A stretch of DNA of 64,000 nucleotides from Ottowia flava (lineage in GTDB: Bacteria; Pseudomonadota; Gammaproteobacteria; Burkholderiales; Burkholderiaceae_C): contig NZ_VRUA01000003.1 in the NCBI RefSeq assembly GCF_008017535.1, positions 124,001 through 188,000 on the forward strand. Direction: 5' to 3'. The notes under the pieces were generated by a model. It made no database searches, was not told where the DNA came from, and saw only the letters and a program-made list of their open reading frames with translations. Of this stretch, positions 35,294-44,866 are shown in pieces; position 1 is the stretch's first letter; each line of letters opens with the position of its first letter. The translations under genes and the position numbers were made by a program.

Positions 35294-36388
35294 ATGTTTG
35301 ACGTCTTGATCCGGGAGGTGGCCGCGCGGTTTGGCCTGGGAGATAAAGCGCTTCCGCTGGTGCAAATGCTGCTGGCCTACATGACCAACAAGGACACGGG
35401 CGGTCTTGCCGGTTTTCTTGAAAAATTCAAGTCGGCCAACCTTGGGCCAATCATCCAGTCCTGGCTGGGTGGTGGCCCGAGCGCGCAACCCATTACGAAC
35501 ACCCAGCTGGAGACCGTGCTCGGCTCCAGCGGCGGTTTGCTGTCGGAACTGACTTCGCGTCTGGGGGTTGGCCGCGACAACGTGACTTCTTCACTAGGCT
35601 ATCTGCTGCCCGCCATCGTTGGCCGCCTGACGCCCGGCGGCAGCATCCCCACGACATACCCGCCCGAGGTTGTCAGCATGGCGGCAGCCGGCCAGAGCTT
35701 GCTGGGGGCGGCGCCTGCCGGTGTCACGGCCGGCACCGCTGCTGGCAATGGTGGCGGCATGATGAAATGGCTGCCGTGGATCGTCGTCGCGCTGGCGGCG
35801 ATTTTCGGCCTGAGCTACTGCGGCAAGAACCGTACGGCCGACGCCCCTGTGACCGGCGCGTCCGAACCCGCGGTGGTGGCGCCTGCTTCCGAGCCGACAC
35901 CGATGGCCAGCGAGCCGGCGCCGGCCGCGGTGGAGCCCGCATCTGCCCCGGATACGTCGGCTTCGGCCGGCGCAGCATCCACACCTGCTGCCTCGGCCGA
36001 CGCGGGCGCCGCCGCACCCGCCGACGAGCCTGCGGGCTCTGCCGTGGTCAGCCTGATGGGCGAAAACAGCCTGCCGGCGCTGAAGGTGTACTTCGACTCT
36101 GCCAAGACCGAAGTGCATGGCGACTTCGCCACCAAGGCGACCGATCTGGTCAACTACCTGAAGGCCAATCCGGATGCGAAGGCGGTGATTTCCGGCTTCA
36201 ACGATCCGACAGGAGACGCAGCGAAGAACGCCGAGTTGTCGAAGAACCGCGCCCAGGCCGTTCAGGCGGCGCTGGTGGCCCAAGGCGTGACGGAAGACCG
36301 TACGGTTCTCGAGAAGCCGGCCGAGACCAGCGGTACGGCAGCGACCAACGCGGCGTCCCGCCGGGTCGAAGTGGTGGTGCGCAAGTAA
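35294..36388 (+). CDS. YidB-like / OmpA-domain envelope protein
   Basis: 364-aa fusion. The N-terminus (1-130) is a YidB/DUF937-type region (MFDVLIREVAARFGLGDKAL, GRDNVTSSLGYLLPAIVGRL). A single membrane segment follows (WLPWIVVALAAIFGLSYCG), then a long Ala/Pro/Glu linker, then a C-terminal OmpA domain (LKVYFDSAKTEVHGDF, SKNRAQAVQAALVAQGV, SRRVEVVV). The OmpA domain should bind peptidoglycan from the periplasm while the YidB part stays in the cytoplasm. Function unknown. Confidence 0.8.
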   Translation: MFDVLIREVAARFGLGDKALPLVQMLLAYMTNKDTGGLAGFLEKFKSANLGPIIQSWLGGGPSAQPITNTQLETVLGSSGGLLSELTSRLGVGRDNVTSSLGYLLPAIVGRLTPGGSIPTTYPPEVVSMAAAGQSLLGAAPAGVTAGTAAGNGGGMMKWLPWIVVALAAIFGLSYCGKNRTADAPVTGASEPAVVAPASEPTPMASEPAPAAVEPASAPDTSASAGAASTPAASADAGAAAPADEPAGSAVVSLMGENSLPALKVYFDSAKTEVHGDFATKATDLVNYLKANPDAKAVISGFNDPTGDAAKNAELSKNRAQAVQAALVAQGVTEDRTVLEKPAETSGTAATNAASRRVEVVVRK

Positions 36389-36423
36389 GCGCGTTGCCCG
36401 CCAGCGCTTCAGCGCTGGCGCCT

Positions 36424-36458
36424 AAACAAAAAAGGACGCGCAGGCGTCCTTTTTTATG
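36424..36458. terminator. Bidirectional terminator
   Basis: AAAAAAGGACGC-GCAG-GCGTCCTTTTTT between convergent genes, with A- and T-runs suiting both strands. Confidence 0.85.
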
Positions 36459-36487
36459 CCATCGCTTGGATGGCAAAGAGTGCGGAA

Positions 36488-36814
36488 TCAGGCTTCGGCG
36501 GCGATCAATTGCTGCAGTTCGCCCGATTCGTACATCTCCATCATGATGTCCGAGCCGCCAACAAACTCACCCTTGACGTAGAGCTGCGGAATCGTCGGCC
36601 ACTGGCTGTATTCCTTGATGCCCTGGCGAATGGCTTCATCCTCGAGCACGTTCACCGTGGTCAGCGAACCGGACTCGACGCCGCTGGCCTTGAGGATCTG
36701 CACAGCCCGACCGGAAAAACCGCACATCGGAAAGCTGGCATTGCCTTTCATGAACAGCACAACGGCGTTGTTCTTGACCAGATCATCAATGCGTTGCTGC
36801 GTGGTTGAATCCAT
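36488..36814 (-). CDS. grxD: Monothiol glutaredoxin Grx4
   Basis: 108-aa CGFS-type glutaredoxin: VVLFMKGNASFPMCGFSGRA holds the active site, with WPTIPQLYVKGEFVGGSDI as the glutathione-binding part. It binds and transfers [2Fe-2S] clusters. Standard length. A serine replaces the usual Thr/Lys before PMCGFS, a small variation. Confidence 0.95.
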   Translation of the reverse strand: MDSTTQQRIDDLVKNNAVVLFMKGNASFPMCGFSGRAVQILKASGVESGSLTTVNVLEDEAIRQGIKEYSQWPTIPQLYVKGEFVGGSDIMMEMYESGELQQLIAAEA

Positions 36815-36843
36815 GACCGTTCCTTCAATGTAATAAAGGTGGA

Positions 36844-37278
36844 TTATTCCACCTTCGTATTGGCCTCGCAGATGGCAGGTTGCACGGCCATCAAGACGCA
36901 GGCACAGGCTTGCTTCTCAAAGGGGTTGTCGCGGTAAGGGCGCCGACCGCGCAGCCACAGCCAGGCGCTGGCGGCGAGATAGGCGGGCACGAAAAAGGGC
37001 CCCCAGCGTTCGTATTGCCGCAGATGCACCTGCTCATGGGCCCGCACGGCTGCGAGCGTGGCTGCGTTCTTTCCGAGGATCACGTGGCCGATTGTGATGG
37101 CGTCGAAGCGCATGGATGCTGGCAGGCGGCCGCACAGCGCCGCGACGCGACCCCCGTGTGCCTCGATGGCACCCTCGCGGCACTGCCAACATCCACCCAG
37201 CGCGCGCACGCAACCCGCGGCCAGCAGACCCAGCAGAGTCCATGGCATCGGCCATAGGTAACGACAGATCAGAAGCAT
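36844..37278 (-). CDS. Unknown membrane-associated protein with HEQVH motif
   Basis: 144 aa from the ATG at 37278; a TTG at 37305 is possible. Hydrophobic N-terminus (MPWTLLGLLAAGCVRALGG), then HEQVHLRQYERWGPFFVPAY, a conserved HExxH-like site followed by a membrane segment. The pattern suggests a metal-binding, perhaps protease-like, protein, but no activity is known to me. It has a cysteine-rich C-terminal tail (EKQACACVLMAV). Confidence 0.6.
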   Translation of the reverse strand: MLLICRYLWPMPWTLLGLLAAGCVRALGGCWQCREGAIEAHGGRVAALCGRLPASMRFDAITIGHVILGKNAATLAAVRAHEQVHLRQYERWGPFFVPAYLAASAWLWLRGRRPYRDNPFEKQACACVLMAVQPAICEANTKVE

Positions 37279-37339
37279 GGGGCTTGGAGTGGACCGCCTC
37301 GACAATGTTCCGAGGAGCGGGCGCGTTACGACCGGAAGT

Positions 37340-37378
37340 CAAAAAAAAAGCGCAGATGCCCCAGAGCACCTGCGCATT
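37340..37378 (-). terminator. Terminator after the H-NS-like gene
   Basis: On the minus strand, GCGCAGGTGCTC and GGGGCATCTGCGC form an imperfect stem followed by nine T, about 33 bp past the stop. Confidence 0.75.
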
Positions 37379-37410
37379 GCAATGGCGGCTGATGGGGCCG
37401 CGAATCTCTG

Positions 37411-37701
37411 TCAGATCAGGAATTGACTGCGGTCTCGCCCCTCGATCCACTTGGGCGCCTTGCCGCGACCCGTCCACGTCTGGCCGGTGGCCGGATCGCG
37501 GTATTTCGGAGCCACCTTGATGCCTGTGGACGATTTGCCGGACTTGCGGCCTGAGGGGAATACGTCCTGTTGCGTCAAACCATAATCGCTGACCAGGGTG
37601 CGCACTTGCGCTACCGCATCGGCAATTTCCTTCTTGCGCGCCTCTTCGATTTGCTGGGTCAGTGCTTCCTGCTGTTTCAGAAGTTCTTTGTAGGTGGCCA
37701 T
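37411..37701 (-). CDS. H-NS family DNA-binding protein
   Basis: 96-aa nucleoid protein: N-terminal coiled-coil oligomerisation helix (LLKQQEALTQQIEEARKKEI), a linker, and the C-terminal DNA-binding motif PKYRDPATGQTWTGRGKAPK. Such proteins silence AT-rich acquired DNA, relevant here because the window includes an AT-rich island segment. Standard short betaproteobacterial length. Confidence 0.92.
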   Translation of the reverse strand: MATYKELLKQQEALTQQIEEARKKEIADAVAQVRTLVSDYGLTQQDVFPSGRKSGKSSTGIKVAPKYRDPATGQTWTGRGKAPKWIEGRDRSQFLI

Positions 37702-37775
37702 GGTGTGAACGCTCCAGTCATTTCATGTAAACGCGGCGAATATACCACCGGAGCGAACTGCTCACCACATAATGA

Positions 37776-39089
37776 TCAGGAATTTATCGACTGAATATCG
37801 TTTCTGGCCGTGGGTCTGGCCAGCACACGTTCAATGCGCCGGCCTTCCATTTCCACGACCTGAAATACCCAGTCTTCGATCTCGACTTCATCGCCTACCG
37901 AGGGCAAATGCCCAGAGATCGACAGAAGAAGGCCTGCGACGGTGTTGTACCGGCCTTTGTCCTCTAGGGGCAGGGCATCTATATCGAGGCGCGATTTGAG
38001 CTCGGACACCGGCATCATGCCGTCCAATATCCACGCCCCATCGCCCTGAGGGGTGGCCCATGCGTCCATATGCGCGCCGGGTTTGAGCTCGCCCGTAATC
38101 GCTTCCAGCAGGTCGCGCGGCGTCATCATGCCCTGCACCACACCATATTCGTCCACAATGAACATCATGCGGCCGGCGCGGGTGCGCAATTGCTCGAGCA
38201 TTTCCAGGCCGCTCAAGGTTTCAGGCACAAAGGCCGCCGGCGCCACATGCTTGTCCAGCACGACCCCAGCGCGGGACAATTCAAGCAGCCGCGCCACCGA
38301 GATAATGCCAATCACCTCATCCAGACTGCCGCGGCAAACGGGATACCACGAATGCGCCCCATTGTCTCCATGACGGGCAACATAATCCAGCGCCTCCACC
38401 GCGGTTTGATCCGCATCCAGCCATTCGATATCGCCGCGCGGGACCATCATCGACGTCAAAGGGCGGTCATCCAAATGGAACACGTTGCGAACCATCTGGT
38501 GTTCGTGCTCTTCAATCAGGCCCGCGTCTCGACCTTCTTCCAGACTGGCTGAAATTTCTTCTGCGGTGACGGCGCGACCACTGGATTCGTCGATGCGCAG
38601 CAGCTTGAGCATCGCCTGCGTGCAGATCGACAGCAGCCAGACGAAGGGCTTGGCGACCACCGCCAGCCAGGTCATCGGCTTGGCGATCCAGCGCGCGACC
38701 GTTTCCGGGAACATCTGGCCGATCCGCTTGGGCACCAGCTCGCCGAAGACGATGGTGGTGAAGGTAATCACGATCACCACCGTGGCCGTGGCCGCGACCG
38801 AGGCGGCGCCTTCGCCCAATCCCTGGGTCTGCAGCCAGGCAGCCAGCGGGCCGCTGAAAGCCGCCTCGCCAAAGATGCCGTTGAGCATGCCGATGGAGGT
38901 GATACCTACCTGCACCGTCGACAGGAACTGCGTGGGCTGCTCCATCAGCCGCAGCGCGGCGGTCGCGCCGGTATCGCCGCCTTCCTCCATCGCTGCCAGC
39001 CGTGCCTTGCGGCTGGATGCCACAGCCAGTTCGGACATGGCGAACAGACCGTTGAGCAGGGTGAGAAAGACGATGATCAGCAGGTCCAT
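37776..39089 (-). CDS. HlyC/CorC-family membrane protein with CBS pair (second copy)
   Basis: 437-aa paralogue of the protein at 33738-35060. It has the CNNM domain ([35 protein letters not shown]), CBS domains ([32 protein letters not shown]) and the transporter-associated C-terminus ([11 protein letters not shown]). Probably a divalent-cation transport or resistance factor. It is divergent from apaH, with 36 bp between the start codons. Confidence 0.88.
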   Translation of the reverse strand: MDLLIIVFLTLLNGLFAMSELAVASSRKARLAAMEEGGDTGATAALRLMEQPTQFLSTVQVGITSIGMLNGIFGEAAFSGPLAAWLQTQGLGEGAASVAATATVVIVITFTTIVFGELVPKRIGQMFPETVARWIAKPMTWLAVVAKPFVWLLSICTQAMLKLLRIDESSGRAVTAEEISASLEEGRDAGLIEEHEHQMVRNVFHLDDRPLTSMMVPRGDIEWLDADQTAVEALDYVARHGDNGAHSWYPVCRGSLDEVIGIISVARLLELSRAGVVLDKHVAPAAFVPETLSGLEMLEQLRTRAGRMMFIVDEYGVVQGMMTPRDLLEAITGELKPGAHMDAWATPQGDGAWILDGMMPVSELKSRLDIDALPLEDKGRYNTVAGLLLSISGHLPSVGDEVEIEDWVFQVVEMEGRRIERVLARPTARNDIQSINS

Positions 39090-39125
39090 TCAGATCGGGC
39101 ATCCAGCCCGTGGAAAATCAAGACC

Positions 39126-39968
39126 ATGTCACTCTACATGATTGGCGACGTGCAAGGCTGTGACAGCGCACTTGCCCGTTTGCTCGACGAAATCGCGTTC
39201 TCTCCCAGCCGCGACCGCCTGGTGCTGCTGGGCGATCTCGTGAACCGCGGGCCCGAATCGCTGGCGGTGATTCGGCGCGTGCGCGCACTGGGTGCTTCTG
39301 CCGAAGCGCTGCTGGGCAACCACGACCTGCACCTGCTGGCGGTGGCCGAGGGCGTGCGCCAGCCGCACCGGCTGGACACGGTGACCGACGTCCTCGCCGC
39401 GCCGGAGCGCGAGGCGCTGCTGGACTGGCTGCGCCAGCGCCCGCTGGCCCTGCGCGAGCAAGGCGTGCTGATGGTCCACGCCGGCGTGCTGCCGCGGTGG
39501 ACGGCCGATCAGGTCTTGGCGCTGGCGGGTGAAGTGCAGGACGTGCTGCGCGGGCCGGACTGGTCCGCTTTTCTGCACCAGATGTACGGCAACCAGCCCG
39601 ACCGTTGGGACGACGCGCTCGCAGGCCCTGCGCGTTGGCGCGTGATCGTCAACGCGCTGACGCGTTTGCGCCTGTGCACCGCCGACGGTCGCATGGAGTT
39701 CGACACCAAGGACAGCCAGGGCGCCGACGGTGCGCCGCCCGACTTCATGCCGTGGTTTGACGTGCCGGGGCGGGCGACCGCGGAGGACACCGTCGCGTTC
39801 GGCCATTGGTCGACCTTGGGCTGGCTGCCCGACCGTCCGGACCTCATCTCGCTGGACACCGGCTGCGTCTGGGGTGGTTGCCTCAGCGCCGTGCGCCTGG
39901 GGGCCACGCCGTCCGAGCGCGAACTGATCCAGGTCCATTGCGACCAGGCGCAGGTGCCCGGCCGATGA
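39126..39968 (+). CDS. apaH: Symmetrical bis(5'-nucleosyl)-tetraphosphatase
   Basis: 280-aa ApaH, a calcineurin-type phosphatase hydrolysing Ap4A to ADP. The metal-binding motifs are [30 protein letters not shown] and [10 protein letters not shown], with a later VHAGVLPRW. Length matches the family. The stop overlaps the DUF445 gene (ATGA). Confidence 0.96.
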   Translation: MSLYMIGDVQGCDSALARLLDEIAFSPSRDRLVLLGDLVNRGPESLAVIRRVRALGASAEALLGNHDLHLLAVAEGVRQPHRLDTVTDVLAAPEREALLDWLRQRPLALREQGVLMVHAGVLPRWTADQVLALAGEVQDVLRGPDWSAFLHQMYGNQPDRWDDALAGPARWRVIVNALTRLRLCTADGRMEFDTKDSQGADGAPPDFMPWFDVPGRATAEDTVAFGHWSTLGWLPDRPDLISLDTGCVWGGCLSAVRLGATPSERELIQVHCDQAQVPGR

Positions 39969-41230
39969 GCGTCGCTGCCCATCGTCCGCGCGCCCGCGAT
40001 GCTGCGGGCATGAAGCGTCTGGCGCTCGGCCTGCTGGTGGCCGCGGCGGTGTTGTATGGGCTGGCCACGGTGCTCACGCCGCGCCACCCGGCGTGGGGCT
40101 ACGTGGCGGCGTTCGCCGAAGCGGCCATGGTCGGCGCGATCGCCGACTGGTTTGCCGTGGTCGCGCTGTTTCGCCACCCGCTGGGCCTGCCGATCCCGCA
40201 CACCGCCATCATTCCGGAGAACAAGGACCGCATCGGCGAGAACCTGGCCAACTTCATCGCCACGCATTTCTTGGCGACCGATCAGGTGCTGGCCAAGGTC
40301 AAGGATTTCGATGCCGCTGGGCGCGTGGCGCAATGGTTGGCGCAGCCAGAGAACGCCGATCGCGTGGGCGCTCGGCTGGTCGACGTCGGCCGCTGGGCCG
40401 TGGGCGCGCTGAACGACGAGCGCGTGCGCCTGTTCGTCGCCGATCTGGCGCGGCGTGGTTTGAAGCAGGTCGACATCACGCGCCTCACCGGCCAGGTGCT
40501 GGAAGCCATGACGCACGAAGGCCGCCACCAGGAGCTGCTCGACGGTGTGCTGGTGCAGTTGGCCAGGCTGCTGGGCGAAGACGTGGTGCAGGACACCATT
40601 GCCGAAGCCATTGCGCGCGAGGTCAAGGCGCTGAAGTACGTGGGGCTGGACCAGGTCGCCGCGCGCCTGGCCACGCGCAAGGTGGTGGTCATCATCGCCA
40701 AGACCATCATCGACATGGCCGAAGACCCGCAGCACGATTTGCGCCTGCGCTTTGACGAGGTGGTGACGCAGTTTGTCGGCCGCTTGAAGACCGACGACGC
40801 GCTGCGCGAGCGCGTGGAAAAAGCCAAGGCCGAGATGCTGGACAACCCGGCGCTGGGCGACTACGTCAACCAGCTGTGGTCCGAACTGCTCAGCTGGCTG
40901 CAGGACGACATGGCGCGCAGCGATTCGACCCTGCGCCGCAGCATCGCCCAGGCCGCGCGCACGTTGGGCGAACGCCTGGCGCACGACGAGGAAGTGCGCG
41001 GCTGGATCAACGGCGAGCTGCAATCCGCCGCGCCGCGCCTGATCGAGCGTTACCGCGACGACATCCGTGGCTACATCGTCGCGCGCGTGCAGGCCTGGGA
41101 CGCGCGCGAGATGACCGATGAGCTGGAGCGCCACATCGGGCGCGACCTGCAGTTCATCCGCATCAACGGCACGCTGGTGGGCGGGCTGGTCGGCCTGGTC
41201 ATCCACACCGTGACCGAGTGGTTGCATTGA
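39965..41230 (+). CDS. DUF445 membrane-associated protein
   Basis: 421-aa DUF445 protein. N-terminal membrane segments ([20 protein letters not shown]) lead to the family signature [20 protein letters not shown] and [21 protein letters not shown] long helical body and a C-terminal hydrophobic end ([17 protein letters not shown]) follow. Function is unknown. It starts at the ATG overlapping the apaH stop. Confidence 0.9.
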   Translation: MSVAAHRPRARDAAGMKRLALGLLVAAAVLYGLATVLTPRHPAWGYVAAFAEAAMVGAIADWFAVVALFRHPLGLPIPHTAIIPENKDRIGENLANFIATHFLATDQVLAKVKDFDAAGRVAQWLAQPENADRVGARLVDVGRWAVGALNDERVRLFVADLARRGLKQVDITRLTGQVLEAMTHEGRHQELLDGVLVQLARLLGEDVVQDTIAEAIAREVKALKYVGLDQVAARLATRKVVVIIAKTIIDMAEDPQHDLRLRFDEVVTQFVGRLKTDDALRERVEKAKAEMLDNPALGDYVNQLWSELLSWLQDDMARSDSTLRRSIAQAARTLGERLAHDEEVRGWINGELQSAAPRLIERYRDDIRGYIVARVQAWDAREMTDELERHIGRDLQFIRINGTLVGGLVGLVIHTVTEWLH

Positions 41231-41232
41231 TG

Positions 41233-41299
41233 TGCTATCAATGAAGTAGCTGCTAGCGCAGATGGCTGTAGGGCTGCGGGCTGATTTCTTTAAAAATCG
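41233..41299 (+). repeat. Interspersed repeat copy 4
   Basis: TGCTATCAATGAAGTAGCTG then CTAGCGCAG, GGCTGTAGGGCTG and a final TAAAAATC. Begins right after a stop codon. Confidence 0.8.
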
Positions 41300-41388
41300 C
41301 CATGAGAGGGGTTTTGCAGACCGACCCGGTGCCGGCGCGCCACCCGCATGCCCTGCCGGCGGCGGGCGCCCGCGCACTGCGCTGAACC

Positions 41389-41423
41389 AAAAAAAACAAG
41401 GCCCGACAGGGCCATTGTTTTTT
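41389..41423 (-). terminator. Terminator after rhlE
   Basis: GGCCCTGTCGGGCC hairpin flanked by ACAA/TTGT and a T-run on the minus strand, 30 bp past the stop. Confidence 0.8.
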
Positions 41424-41452
41424 CGGGACGCGGTTGGCGCCGGCGGGCGCGC

Positions 41453-42904
41453 TTACGGCGTGGCCTGCGGCGCCTTGAACAGCGCCGCCACCTTCACCTT
41501 GGGCTTGATGTTGGCCGACACGCCGCTGCGCGTGGTCGGGCGCGCCTGGCGTTCCCACGCGGGCGGGGTCGCGTCCTCGGCCGGCGCAGCGGCCTCGTAG
41601 GGCTGGTTGAAGAACGGGTCGGCCGGTGCGGCGGTCGGGCGTGGGCGGTCGCTGCCGTGGCGGCGGTCGCTGCGCTCGCGGCGGGCGTCGTCGCGCGCGT
41701 CGCCGGTTTCCTCGTCGCGGTAGCGGCGGCGGCCATCGTTCTGGCGGCCGCGCGGGCGCTCTTCTTCAAATTCGAGGTGCTCGACTTCGATCTTGGTCTT
41801 CAGCAGCTTTTCCAGCTCGCCCATCAGGCGCTGGTCGCCCTTGGTGACCAGCGTCACCGCCAGGCCCGACGCGCCGGCGCGGCCGGTGCGGCCGATGCGG
41901 TGCACGTAGTCTTCGGGGTTGAAGGGCACGTCGTAGTTGAAGACGGCGGGCACGTCCTTGATGTCCAGCCCGCGCGCGGCCACGTCGGTGGCCACCAGCA
42001 GGTCGACTTCGCCCTTCTTGAAGGCTTCGAGCGACTTCAGGCGCTCGTCCTGGCTCTTGTCGCCGTGCAGCGCCGTGGTCTTCAGGCCATCACGCTCCAG
42101 CGCGCGGGCCAGGCGCGCGGTGCCCAGCTTGCTGTTGCAGAAGACGAAAGCCTGGCGCAGTTCCTTGTCTTTCAGCACCTGGCGGATGGCGCGGCGCTTG
42201 TCGTCGTCGTCCAGCAGGTAGAAATGCTGCTCGACCGTAGACGCGGTCGCGTTCGGTCGCGCCACTTCGATCAGCACCGGGTCCTGCAGGTAGCTGGCGG
42301 CCAGGCGCTTGATCTCGGGCGAGAAAGTGGCCGAAAACAGCAGCGTGGTGCGCTGCTTGGGCAGGTAGTTCAGGATGCGCTGCAGGTCGGGCAGAAAGCC
42401 GATGTCGAGCATGCGGTCGGCTTCGTCCAGCACCACGTACTCGACCTGGTTCAGCACGGCCGTCTTGGCTTCGATGTGGTCCAGCAAACGACCGGGCGTG
42501 GCCACCAGCACTTCGACGCCTTTGCGCAGCTCGGCCACCTGGGGCTTCATGTCCATGCCGCCAAAGACGACGGCGCTGCGCAGCTGCGTGTACTTGGCAT
42601 ACAGCTTGATCTGCTGGGCGACCTGGTCGGCCAGCTCGCGCGTGGGCAGCAGCACCAGCGCACGCACCGGGTGGCGCGCGGGCGAGACCGAGGCGGTTTC
42701 GTGCTTGAGCAGGCGCTGCAGCAGCGGCAGCGAGAAGGCCGCGGTCTTGCCGGTGCCAGTCTGCGCCGCGCCCATGACGTCCTGACCAGCCAGCACGACC
42801 GGAATGGCCTGCTCCTGGATCGGCGTCATGTTCTCGTAGCCCATCTCGGCCACGGCGCGCTTGAGCGGCTCAGCCAGCGCGAGAGAAGAATAGGGTTGCG
42901 TCAT
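41453..42904 (-). CDS. rhlE: ATP-dependent RNA helicase RhlE
   Basis: 483-aa DEAD-box helicase from the ATG at 42904. Motifs: Q motif YENMTPIQEQAIP, I AAQTGTGKTAAF, II VLDEADRML, III SATFS, VI HRIGRTGRAG. The tail is basic and low-complexity (RRRYRDEETGDARDDARRER), typical of RNA-binding extensions. A role in ribosome assembly or RNA decay is expected. Confidence 0.95.
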   Translation of the reverse strand: MTQPYSSLALAEPLKRAVAEMGYENMTPIQEQAIPVVLAGQDVMGAAQTGTGKTAAFSLPLLQRLLKHETASVSPARHPVRALVLLPTRELADQVAQQIKLYAKYTQLRSAVVFGGMDMKPQVAELRKGVEVLVATPGRLLDHIEAKTAVLNQVEYVVLDEADRMLDIGFLPDLQRILNYLPKQRTTLLFSATFSPEIKRLAASYLQDPVLIEVARPNATASTVEQHFYLLDDDDKRRAIRQVLKDKELRQAFVFCNSKLGTARLARALERDGLKTTALHGDKSQDERLKSLEAFKKGEVDLLVATDVAARGLDIKDVPAVFNYDVPFNPEDYVHRIGRTGRAGASGLAVTLVTKGDQRLMGELEKLLKTKIEVEHLEFEEERPRGRQNDGRRRYRDEETGDARDDARRERSDRRHGSDRPRPTAAPADPFFNQPYEAAAPAEDATPPAWERQARPTTRSGVSANIKPKVKVAALFKAPQATP

Positions 42905-42986
42905 GAACCCGGTATTGTCGCACCGCAGCAAGAAATTGCACGCTTTATGAGCAATGCGGCGCGCGAGCGGAGTGGATAACTCCTGA

Positions 42987-43044
42987 TTCGATAGCTGCCG
43001 GCGCAGGTCTGACCTGCGCTGCAGCCCGATTTGGCTTGGAGTTC
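42987..43044 (+). repeat. Interspersed repeat copy 5
   Basis: TTCGATAGCTGCCGGCGCAG then GCAGCCCGATTTGGCTTGGA. It lies just past the 3' end of the metallopeptidase gene. Confidence 0.75.
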
Positions 43045-43051
43045 TAAAGTA

Positions 43052-43942
43052 TCACAGCGACTGCGCGTTGAACGTGTCGCAGGCTTGGATGCTGCCCGTC
43101 TTGTAGCCCTGCATGAACCAGCGCTGGCGCTGCGCGCTGGAGCCGTGGGTGAAGCTGTCGGGCACGACGTAGCCCTGGCTCTTCTTCTGCAGCGCGTCGT
43201 CGCCGATCTTGGCGGCGGCGTTCATGGCCGATTCGATGTCGCCGTTTTCCAGCCAGTTCTTGGCCTGGTTCGACTTGTTGGCCCAGATGCCGGCAAAGCA
43301 GTCGGCCTGCAGCTCCAGCCGCACCGACAGCGCGTTCTGCTGGCTCTGGCTGACGCGCCCGCGCATGGCGTCGACCTTGTCGGTCAGGCCCATCAGGTTC
43401 TGCACATGGTGGCCGACCTCGTGCGCCACCACGTAGGCGCGGGCAAATTCACCCGGCGCGCCCAGCTGGCGCTCCAGCGTGTCGAAGAAGTCCATGTCCA
43501 GGTACACCTTCTGGTCGCCCGGGCAGTAGAACGGCCCCATCGCCGACTGGCCCGTGCCGCACGCGGTGGGCGTGTAGCCGCGAAACAGCACCAGGCGCGG
43601 CGCGCGGTACTGCGCGTTGTTTTCGCGGAAGACCTGGTTCCAGGCGTCTTCGGTCGAGGCCAGCACGGTCGAGACGAACGACGCGCCCTTGTCGCTGGCT
43701 GGCGGCGCCTTGGCAGGGCCTTGCTGCTGCTGCACCGCGGGCGCGCCACCGCCGCCGCTCAGCATGCCGATGATGGTCAGCGGGTTGATGCCGAAGATCC
43801 AGCCACCGATCAGCGCGATGACGATGGTGCCGATGCCGATGCTGCGACCGCCAAAACCGAAGCCCCCCCCGCCGCCCATGCCACCGCCTTCGCCCCGGCG
43901 GTCTTCCACGTTGTCCGACTGTCGATTGCCTTCCCACCTCAT
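43052..43942 (-). CDS. YpfJ-type neutral zinc metallopeptidase
   Basis: 296 aa from the ATG at 43942, which has a GAGGAGAACG ribosome binding site. Gly-rich start (RGEGGGMGGGGGFGFGG), a membrane segment (GIGTIVIALIGGWIFGI), then the catalytic part with AYVVAHEVGHHVQNLMG (HExxH) and the third ligand in LELQADCFAG. The family has no settled substrate. Confidence 0.9.
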   Translation of the reverse strand: MRWEGNRQSDNVEDRRGEGGGMGGGGGFGFGGRSIGIGTIVIALIGGWIFGINPLTIIGMLSGGGGAPAVQQQQGPAKAPPASDKGASFVSTVLASTEDAWNQVFRENNAQYRAPRLVLFRGYTPTACGTGQSAMGPFYCPGDQKVYLDMDFFDTLERQLGAPGEFARAYVVAHEVGHHVQNLMGLTDKVDAMRGRVSQSQQNALSVRLELQADCFAGIWANKSNQAKNWLENGDIESAMNAAAKIGDDALQKKSQGYVVPDSFTHGSSAQRQRWFMQGYKTGSIQACDTFNAQSL

Positions 43943-43989
43943 CGTCGTTCTCCTCTTGGCGCGCATGCAGGATGCGCTAAATTGTCGCA

Positions 43990-44676
43990 ATGGTAGCTGT
44001 GCCCCGTCCTTTGCGCCCGTCAGACAAGCGCCCAAATCCGGCCACCGTGCTGCTGACCGGGTTCGACCCGTTCGGCGGCGACCCGGTCAACCCCAGCTGG
44101 CGCATCGCCCAGGCGCTGCACGGCCGCCAGATCGCCGGCCACCGCATCGTCGCCGCGCAGCTGCCCACCGTGTTCGGCGACGCGCTGACGGCGCTGAACA
44201 CCGCGCTGCGCCGCCACCAGCCCGCCCTGGTGATTTGCCTGGGGCTGGCCGGCGGCCGCAGCGCGCTGTCGATCGAGCGCATAGCCATCAACGTGAACGA
44301 CGCCCGCATCGCCGACAACGCCGGCGCGCAGCCGATCGACACGCCCGTCATCGACGGCGCGGCGGCCGCCTACTTCAGCACGCTGCCGATCAAGGCCATG
44401 TGTGCGGCCATGCTGGCCGAAGGCGTGCCGGCCGAGGTGTCGCAAACCGCCGGCACCTTCGTGTGCAACCACGTCTTCTACGGCCTGATGCACCGCCTGG
44501 CCAGCGGGCGCGGGCTGAAGGGCACGCGCGGCGGTTTCATCCACGTGCCCCTGCTGCCCGAGCAGGGCGAACCCAGCCTGCCACTGGCCGACATGGTGCG
44601 GGGCCTGCGCGCCGGTATCCGCGCCGCGCTGAGCACCACGCAGGACCTGCGCGCCGGCGGCGGTGCCATCCACTGA
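43990..44676 (+). CDS. pcp: Pyroglutamyl-peptidase I
   Basis: 228-aa cysteine peptidase of family C15, removing N-terminal pyroglutamate. LLTGFDPFGGDPVNPSW opens the domain, a Glu lies in SIERIAIN, the catalytic Cys in TAGTFVCNHVFYG, and the His in RGGFIHVPLLPEQ. Complete length. A repeat follows downstream. Confidence 0.93.
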   Translation: MVAVPRPLRPSDKRPNPATVLLTGFDPFGGDPVNPSWRIAQALHGRQIAGHRIVAAQLPTVFGDALTALNTALRRHQPALVICLGLAGGRSALSIERIAINVNDARIADNAGAQPIDTPVIDGAAAAYFSTLPIKAMCAAMLAEGVPAEVSQTAGTFVCNHVFYGLMHRLASGRGLKGTRGGFIHVPLLPEQGEPSLPLADMVRGLRAGIRAALSTTQDLRAGGGAIH

Positions 44677-44719
44677 GGGCGCAAGGCGGCTTTTCGGCAC
44701 GGCCCCCAAGGTCTGCGCT

Positions 44720-44780
44720 TGCTATTGATAGCGTAGCTGCCTGCGCTGGTGGTTGTAGGGCTGGAGTCAATTTTTCCTTG
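44720..44780 (+). repeat. Interspersed repeat copy 6
   Basis: TGCTATTGATAGCGTAGCTG then CCTGCGCTGGTGGTTGTAGG and CAATTTTTCCTTG; the fullest copy, close to the consensus. Confidence 0.85.
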
Positions 44781-44866
44781 TATTTCTCCATCATCTCGCT
44801 GGCCCGGCGAGCGCGTGCCCCACCGATCGCAGACGAGCGCCAACCCGCGCGCGCCACAATGGCCCG

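Noticed and set aside
36390-36423. CGCCAGCG/AGCGCTGGCG dyad after the OmpA gene
   Set aside because: Could be part of a terminator, but the stronger hairpin with A- and T-runs at 36424-36458 explains termination better.
39509-41377. 622-codon open frame on the minus strand
   Set aside because: Antisense to apaH and the DUF445 gene; composition is a mirror of those codons.
41348-42979. 543-codon plus-strand ORF
   Set aside because: Antisense to rhlE, which has all helicase motifs.
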